Origin: an uncultured Bacilli bacterium
GTDB lineage: Bacteria > Bacillota_I > Bacilli_A > RF39 > UBA660
Assembly (NCBI GenBank): GCA_944358445.1
Contig: CALVRC010000010.1
Span: 1-45,624 of the forward strand
Direction: 5' to 3'
Length of the DNA stretch: 45,624 nt
Shown: piece after piece, positions 24,319 through 33,102 of the stretch
Layout: each line of letters starts with the position of its first letter
Position numbering within the stretch: the first letter of the stretch is position 1
The notes under the pieces: model-generated
The model's input: the letters and a program-made list of their open reading frames with translations, nothing else
Database searches by the model: none
What the model was told of the DNA's origin: nothing
Position numbers and translations under genes: made by a program

Positions 24319-25578
24319 ATGTTAAAAATTGGTACAATAATAGGAGGCTATTTAAAAGGAAGTCAAATATATAAGCTTAATGATAATTGTATAGGCGTAT
24401 TTTGGAATGATACTTTTGTTATTGAAATTAATAACAGTTCTATTGAATCATGTCAAAATATAAATACAAATCAAAAAAAATCTTTGCCACTTTCTTTAGC
24501 CGGTGATATTATATTTGGCACTGCTGGAGTTTTAGCAATGGGTAACAAACAAACATATACAATAGAAATAACTTGGATTAATAAAGAGAAATCTTTAATA
24601 CAAATAAATTCAGCGTCAGCTTACAATTATTTTATAGCCAAAACATATGACAATGGAAAAAATAAATACTTTACAACAAACTATGGCTTAGATAAACCTC
24701 CAATAATTCAAACAATAAATTCATGTGAAAAATATATTCAAGAAACTCACAAAAAAATCTGTAATGATCTTTTAAACTCCAAAAATACATATACACTTAT
24801 GTTTCTTATTCCTTACTATAAAGCTCAATACGAAAACAATTTTTCTATGTTAGATACATATAAAAAATATGAAAAAGAATATAAAATAGTTGCTGAAATA
24901 CTAAGAAAAAAATTAAATAGCATCCTAATAGAAGTAATGAGCCAATTGGATCTATTTAATTACTATGAAGAGTTAAAAAAATGCGAAAATGATCCTGTTA
25001 AAAAAAATTTATTAATGAAATTTAGGCCTGATTTAGATGAGAATAAAATTAAAAAAGAATTAAAATCAGAATATATAAAAATGTTTAATCAAATTAAGCA
25101 AGAAAATAAAAAAGAAATTATTGAACCTACATTAGAAAAAAAACTAATAATCTCTAAATTCTATTCATTGGCTAAACAAATTCACGAAGAAAATGGATAC
25201 ATCTATTTTGCTAAAGATAAAGAAAGCCAATATATACAGCTTAAAAAATATTGCAATAATATGTCTCCCCTTCTTTACCAAAATTTAGAAAAAATTATAG
25301 ATCAAACTGTTACGGAAGAAGACATACCCTATCTTTACTTAGTCGATGTTAATGATATTTTTGGCAAATTTCCCACCCACTATAGGCTAAGTGCCATTGT
25401 TAATTGCTACTTTGGTAAAAACTATTTTAACCAAGCAAACACAGAAAATAATAAAACTAATAATACAAATTTTAACAAATATGATGAATTAAAAAAGCTA
25501 AAGGAATTATTAGATATTGAGGCTATCACCCAAGAAGAATTTGAACAAGAAAAAGCTAAAATTTTAAATAATAATTAG
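24319..25578 (+). CDS. SHOCT-domain protein of unknown function
   Basis: 419 residues, soluble. The N-terminal ~110 residues look like a bacterial PH-like module (DNCIGVFWNDTFVIEINNSS, a Gly-rich AGDIIFGTAGVLAMG loop, YTIEITWINKEKSLIQI), then a Lys/Glu-rich helical middle (about 130-370). The C-terminus has a SHOCT domain (DELKKLKELLDIEAITQEEF), a short helical module often at the ends of membrane-linked or oligomeric proteins. TTGAGGTG precedes the ATG and a TGATATAAT box lies about 35 bp upstream, like the promoters of the other units. It may be a fourth cassette cargo or the resident gene next to the tRNA; no att copy follows to decide. Confidence 0.72.
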   Translation: MLKIGTIIGGYLKGSQIYKLNDNCIGVFWNDTFVIEINNSSIESCQNINTNQKKSLPLSLAGDIIFGTAGVLAMGNKQTYTIEITWINKEKSLIQINSASAYNYFIAKTYDNGKNKYFTTNYGLDKPPIIQTINSCEKYIQETHKKICNDLLNSKNTYTLMFLIPYYKAQYENNFSMLDTYKKYEKEYKIVAEILRKKLNSILIEVMSQLDLFNYYEELKKCENDPVKKNLLMKFRPDLDENKIKKELKSEYIKMFNQIKQENKKEIIEPTLEKKLIISKFYSLAKQIHEENGYIYFAKDKESQYIQLKKYCNNMSPLLYQNLEKIIDQTVTEEDIPYLYLVDVNDIFGKFPTHYRLSAIVNCYFGKNYFNQANTENNKTNNTNFNKYDELKKLKELLDIEAITQEEFEQEKAKILNNN

Positions 25579-25617
25579 ATATATATTTCAATTAAAAATA
25601 ATTAAAAAAAATCAAAA

Positions 25618-25655
25618 AACTAGATAAATAAGATTCACTTCTCATTCATCTAGTT
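25618..25655. terminator. Bidirectional terminator between island and fhs
   Basis: AACTAGAT / ATCTAGTT with a 22-nt loop, T runs on both sides. The stem arms match those of the tRNA-Met terminator, though loop and context differ. Serves the converging SHOCT gene and fhs. Confidence 0.7.
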
Positions 25656-25659
25656 TTTT

Positions 25660-27318
25660 TTAAAATAAACCATAAATAGTTCCATCAGCATCAATTTTCA
25701 TATTTTCATAAGCTGGATTTTTAGATAAACCTGGCATCGTCATAATCTTACCCATATAAACAACTATAAACCCAGCTCCACTATTTACCTTCAAATTTCT
25801 AACCGTTATTTCATAATTATTAGGATAACCAAGTTTTTTAGGATCATCACTTATAGAATACTGTGTTTTAGCCACACATATTGGTAATTTATCTAATTTT
25901 AATTTTTCTATTTCCTTTATATTTTCTAAAGCATCCTTTAAATAATTCACCTTTCTAGCATGATATATTTCTTTAGATATTTTTTCAATCTTATTTTTAA
26001 TACTATCATTTTCATCATAAAGTAAATAAAAATCTTTCTCTTTAGTACATAATAAAGCTATTTTTTTAGCTAAATCTAAAGCTCCTTCTCCCCCATTTTC
26101 ATAAGACGATGAAATAGCAAATTCACATTCCAAATCTTCACAATATTTTTTAACATATCTAATTTCTTCTTCATCATCAAACGAAAATTTGTTTAAACAA
26201 ACAATAATGTTATCTAAATACTTTTTCATATTTTCTATATGCACTTTTAAATTACAAATGCCCTTTTCCAAATAATCCATATTTTTAGTATTTAATTCAC
26301 TCTTACTCATTCCACCATTATATTTTAAACTTCTAATAGTTGCATTAATAACAATTACACTTGGTTTTAAATTACCTTTTCTACACTTAATATCTAAAAA
26401 CTTTTCAGCTCCTAAATCAGCTCCAAATCCAGCTTCCGTAATTACATAATCAGCTAACTTTAATCCTAACTTAGTCGCAATCAAACTATTACATCCATGC
26501 GCGATATTAGCAAAAGGTCCACCATGGATTATAACAGGATTATTTTCTAGAGTTTGAACCAAATTAGGTTTAATAGCATCTTTAAGCAATATTGTCATAG
26601 CGTCCTCTACATGTAAATCCTTAACAAATAAAGGTTTTCCAGTAATATCATAAGCAAATAAAATATTACTAATTTTTTCCTTTAAATCCATCAAATCTTT
26701 AGCTAAACATAAAATAGCCATAACCTCAGTAGCCACAGTAATAGAATAGTGATTTTCATGAGCCACATCCATACCTAAATCTAAACCTACCGTAACCGAT
26801 CTAAGTGCTCTATCATTCATATCAACACATCTATCAAATAAAATTTTATTTTTATCAATATTTAAACTATTACCTTGAAATAAATGATTATCAATAGCCG
26901 CACAAAGCAAATTATTAGCCGCACCAATTGCATGCATATCACCAGTAAAATGTAAATTAATATCATCCATTGGGACAACCTGTGAATATCCACCACCAGC
27001 TGCCCCGCCTTTAATTCCAAAAACTGGTCCTAAAGAAGGTTCTCTTAAAACAGCTAAGCTGTTAAACCCTAGTCTCCTCATTCCATCGTGAATACCAATA
27101 CTCATAGTGGTTTTTCCTTCACCAAAAGGTGTTGGATTAATTGAAGTAACTAAAATTAGTTTTCCATTTTTATTATTTAAATTATTTAAAATATCCAAAT
27201 TAATCTTAGCTTTATATTTCCCATAACATTCTAAATAATCCTTATCAATATTTAACTTAGAAGATATATCTTCTATTTTCAACATTTTGCATCCTCTTGC
27301 TATTTCAATATCCGTCAT
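25660..27318 (-). CDS. fhs: Formate--tetrahydrofolate ligase
   Basis: ATP-dependent synthesis of 10-formyl-THF from formate, feeding purine and fMet synthesis. 552 residues, normal length. Family start DIEIARGCKM...YGKYKAKI, ATP loop TSINPTPFGEGKTTMSIG, FGIKGGAAGGGYSQVVPMDDINLHFTGDMHAI, ITEAGFGADLGAEKF and the end NPAYENMKIDADGTIYGLF. AGAGGTGA precedes the ATG. First minus-strand gene right of the island and convergent with it. Confidence 0.97.
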   Translation of the reverse strand: MTDIEIARGCKMLKIEDISSKLNIDKDYLECYGKYKAKINLDILNNLNNKNGKLILVTSINPTPFGEGKTTMSIGIHDGMRRLGFNSLAVLREPSLGPVFGIKGGAAGGGYSQVVPMDDINLHFTGDMHAIGAANNLLCAAIDNHLFQGNSLNIDKNKILFDRCVDMNDRALRSVTVGLDLGMDVAHENHYSITVATEVMAILCLAKDLMDLKEKISNILFAYDITGKPLFVKDLHVEDAMTILLKDAIKPNLVQTLENNPVIIHGGPFANIAHGCNSLIATKLGLKLADYVITEAGFGADLGAEKFLDIKCRKGNLKPSVIVINATIRSLKYNGGMSKSELNTKNMDYLEKGICNLKVHIENMKKYLDNIIVCLNKFSFDDEEEIRYVKKYCEDLECEFAISSSYENGGEGALDLAKKIALLCTKEKDFYLLYDENDSIKNKIEKISKEIYHARKVNYLKDALENIKEIEKLKLDKLPICVAKTQYSISDDPKKLGYPNNYEITVRNLKVNSGAGFIVVYMGKIMTMPGLSKNPAYENMKIDADGTIYGLF

Positions 27319-27350
27319 TATATCACCTCTTACAGATATTATACAGCATT

Positions 27351-28124
27351 TTAATAAAATAAATTAACTATTTTTGCAAATAAATTATGCGAAAAAGGAG
27401 CACTATAACGAAAATGTGGTTTATAAGCAGTAATTGCATCATATATTTTATTTGAAATACTATTTAAACTTTTTCTTTCAAATAAACTTAAAAATATATT
27501 CTCACTTTTTCTAATAAGTTCAATTTGGCCTTTAAAAAAAGATTCATAGTCCATTAAATCATATTTTTTATCAAAAGCAAGTTTATTAAAACCTGTTCTA
27601 TATAAACCAGGTTCTACTAAAATAATATCTAGCTTAGAAGTAAGCAATAAACTTTCATAATGCATAATTAAACTCATCATAGATAAAGAAGCTTTACTAG
27701 CGCAGTAACTTCCTAAAAAAGGTATAGGCATTTTACTAGCCAAAGAAGAAATTACAACTATTCTTCCTTTTCCTTTATCTATCATTTTTTTAGATATCTT
27801 TTGAATAAGTTTCAAATTAGAAAAAACATTAACCTCAAAATTTTCCTTAACCTTCTCCATAGGTATTTCAAATAAAGACCCACTCTCAGCCACTCCAGCA
27901 TTACAAACCAAAATATCGATATCTAAATCGTCTATTTTTTTTAAATCTTTAGTTATATCTAATTTAATACACTTAATATTTTGACTATTTATATATAATC
28001 TTAAAACCCTTTCTCGTTCACTATCCGTATGTACTGTTACATATAAAAAATAATTTTCTTTTAATCTTTGTATAACAGGATAAATAAGCCCACTACAAGC
28101 CCCTGTAATCAAAATTTTTTTCAT
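27351..28124 (-). CDS. Short-chain dehydrogenase/reductase
   Basis: NAD(P)-dependent oxidoreductase. 257 residues from ATG 28124, which has GTAGGTG seven bases upstream; a GTG nine bases earlier overlaps that site. Cofactor loop TGACSGLIYP (Gly-x3-Gly pattern, with Leu-Ile where Gly-Ile-Gly is usual), CNAGVAES, and catalytic Ser (VISSLAS) with YCASK. Substrate unknown; sequences like this include 3-oxoacyl reductase-like and cell-envelope SDRs. It ends 32 bp upstream of fhs and may be cotranscribed with it. Confidence 0.88.
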   Translation of the reverse strand: MKKILITGACSGLIYPVIQRLKENYFLYVTVHTDSERERVLRLYINSQNIKCIKLDITKDLKKIDDLDIDILVCNAGVAESGSLFEIPMEKVKENFEVNVFSNLKLIQKISKKMIDKGKGRIVVISSLASKMPIPFLGSYCASKASLSMMSLIMHYESLLLTSKLDIILVEPGLYRTGFNKLAFDKKYDLMDYESFFKGQIELIRKSENIFLSLFERKSLNSISNKIYDAITAYKPHFRYSAPFSHNLFAKIVNLFY

Positions 28125-28170
28125 AAATATCACCTACATTAATATTTACAAAATAAACTAAATTATGCAT

Positions 28171-28199
28171 TTGACACTAATCTAAATTACATGTATAAT
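28171..28199 (+). promoter_or_regulatory. Perfect consensus housekeeping promoter
   Basis: TTGACA (28171-28176), exactly 17 bp, TATAAT (28194-28199). It is the only full consensus match that I see in the window and drives the plus-strand gene at 28233. Confidence 0.92.
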
Positions 28200-28232
28200 A
28201 CGTTCTATCAATTTTTAAGGAGGGGAATATAA

Positions 28233-28817
28233 ATGAATAATAGTGAATTTTATAATACTATTAGATTTATTTCAGAACACAAAAATACCATAGCATTAAT
28301 AAATATAAATGAATTTAGAAGATTAAAAAGAATTAATGGAGAATATAAATGGATACCTTTTGAAATAGGTAATCTGAAAGCATTACCAATAAAAACAACA
28401 GACTTCAAAGAGAAATTCAGAAACACTAAAGAAATTGTCAATATTGAACTAACACCTGTATGGACATATCTTACAAATGGTAAAAATATTATTACTCCAA
28501 ATATTGAAACATTTGAATTAACTGAGTATAGCAACTCTCGTCCAAGATACAAATTGTCAAGAAAAATATATAATAATCATCACTACTTATCAAACACAAC
28601 ATGGAAAAATATTTTTGATAAAGCTGTAGCCCAAGAAGAAAATGCAATAGAATGGAAGAAAAAAAGTACCTCCAGCTTACTCACACCAATTGATGAACCT
28701 TTATTAAAAATGTTTTTATCAAAATATCAAGATGAATTAGAAGAATTTAATAGTCTTTATGAAGAAAGTGTAAAAACAACCAAAGAACTAAGAGCATATC
28801 AAAGAAAACTAAAATAG
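28233..28817 (+). CDS. Lone plus-strand gene, unknown function
   Basis: 194 residues, soluble, no family recognised. The N-terminal part (FRRLKRINGEYKWIPFEIGNLKALPI) and LTPVWTYLTNGKNIITPNIE look like a compact beta-rich fold; the C-terminal 60 residues are helical and charged. AAGGAGGGG precedes the ATG. It is a self-contained unit, with consensus promoter and own terminator, inserted between minus-strand genes, the layout of a 'moron' or recently acquired gene. Three strong expression signals suggest that it is well expressed. Confidence 0.8.
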   Translation: MNNSEFYNTIRFISEHKNTIALININEFRRLKRINGEYKWIPFEIGNLKALPIKTTDFKEKFRNTKEIVNIELTPVWTYLTNGKNIITPNIETFELTEYSNSRPRYKLSRKIYNNHHYLSNTTWKNIFDKAVAQEENAIEWKKKSTSSLLTPIDEPLLKMFLSKYQDELEEFNSLYEESVKTTKELRAYQRKLK

Positions 28818-28837
28818 CCCCATATCTGGAGCTATTT
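28812..28837 (+). terminator. Terminator of the lone plus-strand gene
   Basis: AAATAGC-CC / GG-GCTATTT with one mismatch and a 6-nt loop, then TTT; overlaps the stop codon. Confidence 0.8.
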
Positions 28838-28838
28838 T

Positions 28839-29000
28839 TTACATCATATTATCTAACTGATCTGTTAACTGCTCTGCTTGATGAGCAGCATTACCAAAAG
28901 CATTTTTTACAGCTTTCATCATTGGTTTATTATATTTTTGATAAGCCAATGTAATCGCACTACCCATTGCCATCAAAGCCACATTTTTCATCATATTCAT
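28839..29000 (-). CDS. 53-residue small protein, possibly DUF3918/YrzQ-like
   Basis: Minus-strand frame starting MNMMKNVALMAMGSAI and ending QLTDQLDNMM, with GTAGGTGA seven bases before the ATG. A short hydrophobic N-terminal helix, a KYNKPMMKAVKNAF linker and an amphipathic helix. It recalls the tiny DUF3918 proteins such as B. subtilis YrzQ, encoded near recD2 there too, but the similarity is by eye. It is 59 bp downstream of recD2 here. The terminator of the opposing gene abuts its stop codon. Confidence 0.6.
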   Translation of the reverse strand: MNMMKNVALMAMGSAITLAYQKYNKPMMKAVKNAFGNAAHQAEQLTDQLDNMM

Positions 29001-29031
29001 TTTATCACCTACTTGTCAGAAACATGATGTC

Positions 29032-29050
29032 GTATGTTTTTAAAACATAC
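29032..29050. other. Perfect 9-bp inverted repeat between recD2 and the small gene
   Basis: GTATGTTTT-T-AAAACATAC. There is no T run after it on the minus strand, so it is a poor intrinsic terminator; an operator is equally possible. Confidence 0.4.
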
Positions 29051-29059
29051 ATTTATATT

Positions 29060-31276
29060 CTAAGTATTTTTTTCAAATTTATACTTAATTTTTTCTAAAA
29101 GTTTTGAATTTCTAATATACTCATGATTATTTTGAACACTTAAAGCAAAAGCATCTGGTTCACCAATTAAAATTAACTTTCTTTTAGCCCTAGTTACCCC
29201 AGTATAAACTAATTTTTTATAAAGCATTCTTCTATAAGAGTGAGTCATTGGCATAATTACCATCTCAAATTCACTACCTTGACTTTTATGAATACTAATT
29301 ATAAATCCATGTTTTATTTTAGCAAAATCTTTTGGAGTATACTTAACTAAATTACCATCAAAATCAACATATATTTCATCTTTTTTACTTTTACTAGTAT
29401 TTCCATATTTAATATACTTTATAACTCCAATATCACCATTAAATACATTTTCCTCAGGCATATTCACAAGTTGCAAAATCTTATCATTTTCCCTAAATAC
29501 AATATTTCCAGACTTAATTTCTCTTTTTTCAGATGAAGCCGGATTAAATACATCCTGAAGTTCTTTATTTAAAGTATCAATACCATTTTCACCCTTGTAC
29601 ATAGGAGCTAATATTTGCAATCTTTTATAATCATATCCCTTATCAATAACCTTTTCACATAATCTTTTTAAATTACTTTTAATATGATTAGCTGAACACT
29701 TTAAAAAAGTATAATCATTATATGAATTTAAATAATTTTCACTAAGAATACCATCTTTAATTTCATAAGCTAGCGAAATAATATAAGAGTCCTCTCCTTG
29801 TCTATATAAATGCTTTAAATGAACAACATCTATTACATCACTACATATTAAATCTTTAAGCAAATTTCCAGGACCAACACTTGGTAATTGATCATAATCG
29901 CCAACTAAAATTAACTTAACATTTCTTTTTAGTCCTTTAAGCAAGCTATCAAATAAATTAATATCTATCATACTAACTTCATCAACAATAACCAAATCTA
30001 CATCTGATTTATTCTCTTCATTTACCATAAATTCTAAAGTTTCTTTATTCCATTTTAAAAACCTATGAATTGTTGAGGCAGGCAAAAAAGTCGATTCACT
30101 CATTCTTTTACTCGCCCTACCAGTAGGCGCAAGTAAAGCCAAATGTTCAGTAAACTCATCATAATCGAGTTTATTAACATGCTGATAAAGTTCAGTAATA
30201 GCTTTAATGATAGTTGTTTTACCAGTTCCTGGCCCACCAGTTATAATCAATATATTATTTTCTAAAGCTTTAACAATAGCTTTTTTTTGTTCATCATTAT
30301 ATTTTATATCATTGATTTTTTCAAGTTCCGATAGTAAATTATCTAAATTTTTATATTTTTTTAATGGCTTAGATGCCATATCATAAAGTCTCTCTGCAAT
30401 ATTTGCCTCCGCGTTCCAAATATCTTCCAAATAATAATCATCACCATCTATGACAATATAATCCATCTCTTCTAACTTTTTAAAAACCTCATCATAATTA
30501 TTATAATCAATATTTAAAAACTTATTAACATTACTAACAATAACTTCTTTACTTAAATAACTATCACCATTTTGATAAATCAAATTCTTCATAACATATA
30601 AAGTAGCCGCTTTTACCCTTCTATCATCTGCTGAATCAATATTTAATAAATAACCTGCTTTATCAATTTTTAAAAATGATATATCAGATAAATTATAAGA
30701 AATCTGATAAATATTATTATCAATAATCTTCATTGTATTAGTCTTATATTCATTATAAATACTAAGAGCTTCCCTCATTGAAAATCCCAAATCAATTAAC
30801 CTAGCAATTGTTTGATGACTTTCCTCATATTTTTTCAAAATATTAACTATTTTTTTTATTTTATTTTCCGTCAATTTTGGTATCAAATAAAGACAACTTT
30901 CATCTTCCAAAATTTTATCTATTGCATTATCTCCCAAAGTATCAGCAATACTTTTAGCTAACTTTTCTCCAACACCAGGAAATAAATCGCTAGATAAAAA
31001 TTCTACAATAGCATCTTTCCCAGTTGGTTTCATTCTTTCATATCTATTAGTTTGAAATTGAAAACCATACCGTGGATGATTAACAGCTTCACCATATAAA
31101 ATATAAGTATCATCCTCATTAAGTTCATGAAAATAGCCTGTAAAAGTAATAGTTTGATTTACATACTCTTCTAAAATATCATCATTAGTTTCTCTAACCT
31201 TAAAAAGGCCAATAACATAACCTTTATCTGATTTAAAAATACTTTTTCTAAAATTACCTTTAATATAGCTATCCAT
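29060..31276 (-). CDS. recD2: ATP-dependent DNA helicase RecD2
   Basis: SF1 5'-3' helicase acting in repair and replication-fork maintenance, independent of RecBC. 738 residues, like B. subtilis YrrC (~800). N-terminal OB-like region (ITFTGYFHELNEDDTYIL), helix-hairpin-helix tandem (FPGVGEKLAKSIADTLG), then the helicase core: Walker A ITGGPGTGKTTIIKAI, LAPTGRASKRM, Walker B LVIVDEVSMID, GDYDQLPSVGPG, and C-terminal SIHKSQGSEF and YTGVTRAKRKL. No recB/recC-type gene is adjacent, as expected for RecD2. Confidence 0.95.
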   Translation of the reverse strand: MDSYIKGNFRKSIFKSDKGYVIGLFKVRETNDDILEEYVNQTITFTGYFHELNEDDTYILYGEAVNHPRYGFQFQTNRYERMKPTGKDAIVEFLSSDLFPGVGEKLAKSIADTLGDNAIDKILEDESCLYLIPKLTENKIKKIVNILKKYEESHQTIARLIDLGFSMREALSIYNEYKTNTMKIIDNNIYQISYNLSDISFLKIDKAGYLLNIDSADDRRVKAATLYVMKNLIYQNGDSYLSKEVIVSNVNKFLNIDYNNYDEVFKKLEEMDYIVIDGDDYYLEDIWNAEANIAERLYDMASKPLKKYKNLDNLLSELEKINDIKYNDEQKKAIVKALENNILIITGGPGTGKTTIIKAITELYQHVNKLDYDEFTEHLALLAPTGRASKRMSESTFLPASTIHRFLKWNKETLEFMVNEENKSDVDLVIVDEVSMIDINLFDSLLKGLKRNVKLILVGDYDQLPSVGPGNLLKDLICSDVIDVVHLKHLYRQGEDSYIISLAYEIKDGILSENYLNSYNDYTFLKCSANHIKSNLKRLCEKVIDKGYDYKRLQILAPMYKGENGIDTLNKELQDVFNPASSEKREIKSGNIVFRENDKILQLVNMPEENVFNGDIGVIKYIKYGNTSKSKKDEIYVDFDGNLVKYTPKDFAKIKHGFIISIHKSQGSEFEMVIMPMTHSYRRMLYKKLVYTGVTRAKRKLILIGEPDAFALSVQNNHEYIRNSKLLEKIKYKFEKNT

Positions 31277-31310
31277 TAAATCACCTTCTTATTCATTATA
31301 ACAAAATTAA

Positions 31311-31329
31311 AAGACCTTTACTAGGTCTT
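31311..31329 (-). terminator. Terminator upstream of recD2
   Basis: AAGACCT / AGGTCTT followed by TTTAATTTTG on the minus strand; ends the transcript of the small membrane protein at 31352. Confidence 0.75.
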
Positions 31330-31351
31330 ATACCAACATTTGTTCTATAAA

Positions 31352-31774
31352 CTACATTTGTCTTCCAATGCTATCACTATTTTGACTATAACTTTTAGCG
31401 AGATCTCTCGCTTCTATTCCATTAAAATTAGATACTCGTGTTCCATTAGAAGTTGTAATATATGAAAAATCAGGATTTTCTGTTACATTTAAAGTAGCTC
31501 CCTCTGGTAATGGTTCTGTAGCTACTACTGTCGAATTTTGAATCATACTTTGATGTTGCATATAACTAACAGCGGTCACATATCCAAAAGCTGAAGCAGC
31601 AATAACCGCAGCAATAATTGCACTTCTAATTTTATGTGATGACTCTCTTTGAACACTATAAGACATATTTACCTCAGGTAAACTTTCTACATCAATGTTA
31701 TAATTATTTCTATATGGCTCAGTATTTACCATATTATTTCTAATACTATTTGGATACTCGTTCATTTGTCTCAC
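31352..31774 (-). CDS. Small single-pass membrane protein, unknown
   Basis: 140 residues. An Asn-rich cytoplasmic N-terminus (~45 residues) with no signal peptide, one TM helix (IRSAIIAAVIAASAFGYVTAV, about 50-70) and a Ser/Thr/Asn-rich C-terminal part, presumably outside (type II orientation would fit). No family recognised. It lies 25 bp downstream of mtaB and ends at a terminator, so it is probably the last gene of that transcript. Confidence 0.7.
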   Translation of the reverse strand: MRQMNEYPNSIRNNMVNTEPYRNNYNIDVESLPEVNMSYSVQRESSHKIRSAIIAAVIAASAFGYVTAVSYMQHQSMIQNSTVVATEPLPEGATLNVTENPDFSYITTSNGTRVSNFNGIEARDLAKSYSQNSDSIGRQM

Positions 31775-31799
31775 CTCTATTAATATTATAACAAAATTA

Positions 31800-33068
31800 T
31801 CAGATTAATTCAAAACTTTTTATCTCACCCAAACAATAAGGATACTCTACTTTACTAATTTTGACTATAACTTCTTGTTTTAGTAAAGATTTATCGCCTA
31901 AAGCTTTAACCATCAAATAATTAGGAGTATGACCAATCAAATAACCATTTTCATAAACTTCAGGTATAAATGAGACATCAAAGCCTATATGTTTATTCAT
32001 ATAATCAATTTCTAAATTCTTAGAAATTTCTAACAATTTATTGACTCTATTTTTTTTAACATTACCAAACACTTTATTTTCCATTTTACTAGCCACAGTA
32101 CCTTCTCTATCTGAATAAGGAAAAACATGTAATTTAGTAAAACCTATTTTTTTTATAGTATCTATGCATTCTTCAAAATCCTCTTCACTTTCTGAAGGAA
32201 AACCCACAATAACATCAGTTGTAATATTCATATCAGGTTTAATGCTTTTAATTTTTTTAATCTTATTAATAAAATAATTTTTATCATACTTTCTATTCAT
32301 AAGGTTTAAAATTCTATCAGAGCCCGATTGAAGAGGAATATGCATATGATTTACTAAAATATTGCTATTTCTTATAACACTCAAAACCTCATCATTTAAC
32401 TCAGTTATTTCAATCGAAGAAATTCTAAGTCTTTTAAGACCATCTATTTTAACTAAATCTTTAAGCAAATCAGCAAAACTATAATTACCATCATGATAAT
32501 GTCCAGTATGAATACCAGTTAAAACAATTTCCTTATGACCATTTTCAATTAATCTTTTAGCTTCACTAATTACCTTCTCATGTTTTTTACTTCTAACATG
32601 ACCTCTAACATACGGAATAATACAATATGAACAGTAATTATCACAACCATCTTCAATTTTAATATATGCTCTAGTTAAATCAAAATTATTTAAGCTCATA
32701 TCCTCAAATTCAGCATCTTCCATATCACCAACTATATTTATTTTATTTTTATATTCTTCAATTAAGCTTACAACATCAGTTTTATGAGTATTACCTATTA
32801 TGATATCAGCATCAATATCTAGTTTATCCTTTTTATTTTGAATCATACATCCCATAACAGCCAGTATTGCATTTGGATAATTTCTCCTTAAACTTCTAAT
32901 CATTTTTCTAGATTTACTATCAGCAGTATTAGTAACAGTACATGTATTTATAATACAAACATCTGGATTCTCTGATTTAATATATCCATGATTTTCAAGT
33001 AAATTAGAAATCACTTCACTTTCATATTCATTAACCTTACATCCAAGTGTAATTATTTTATACTTCAT
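31800..33068 (-). CDS. mtaB: tRNA (N6-threonylcarbamoyladenosine(37)-C2)-methylthiotransferase
   Basis: Radical-SAM enzyme converting t6A37 to ms2t6A37 in ANN-decoding tRNAs. 422 residues from ATG 33068, which has GGAGGG five bases upstream; the longer frame to 33095 starts inside the terminator of the preceding gene. N-terminal MTTase cysteines in TLGCKVNEYESE, INTCTVT and VMGC; radical-SAM CxxxCxxC in GCDNYCSYCIIP; HIPLQSGSDRIL, DVIVGFPSESEEDF; C-terminal TRAM-like part. The KVNEYES pattern distinguishes MtaB from MiaB/RimO. Confidence 0.95.
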   Translation of the reverse strand: MKYKIITLGCKVNEYESEVISNLLENHGYIKSENPDVCIINTCTVTNTADSKSRKMIRSLRRNYPNAILAVMGCMIQNKKDKLDIDADIIIGNTHKTDVVSLIEEYKNKINIVGDMEDAEFEDMSLNNFDLTRAYIKIEDGCDNYCSYCIIPYVRGHVRSKKHEKVISEAKRLIENGHKEIVLTGIHTGHYHDGNYSFADLLKDLVKIDGLKRLRISSIEITELNDEVLSVIRNSNILVNHMHIPLQSGSDRILNLMNRKYDKNYFINKIKKIKSIKPDMNITTDVIVGFPSESEEDFEECIDTIKKIGFTKLHVFPYSDREGTVASKMENKVFGNVKKNRVNKLLEISKNLEIDYMNKHIGFDVSFIPEVYENGYLIGHTPNYLMVKALGDKSLLKQEVIVKISKVEYPYCLGEIKSFELI

Positions 33069-33088
33069 ATAAACCCTCCAAAAGAAAA

Positions 33089-33102
33089 AAGCCATATGGC
33101 TT
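33089..33102 (-). terminator. Terminator between the coiled-coil gene and mtaB
   Basis: AAGCCATATGGCTT palindrome overlapping the upstream stop, followed by TTTTCTTTT on the minus strand. The mtaB SD begins immediately after the T run. Confidence 0.75.
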
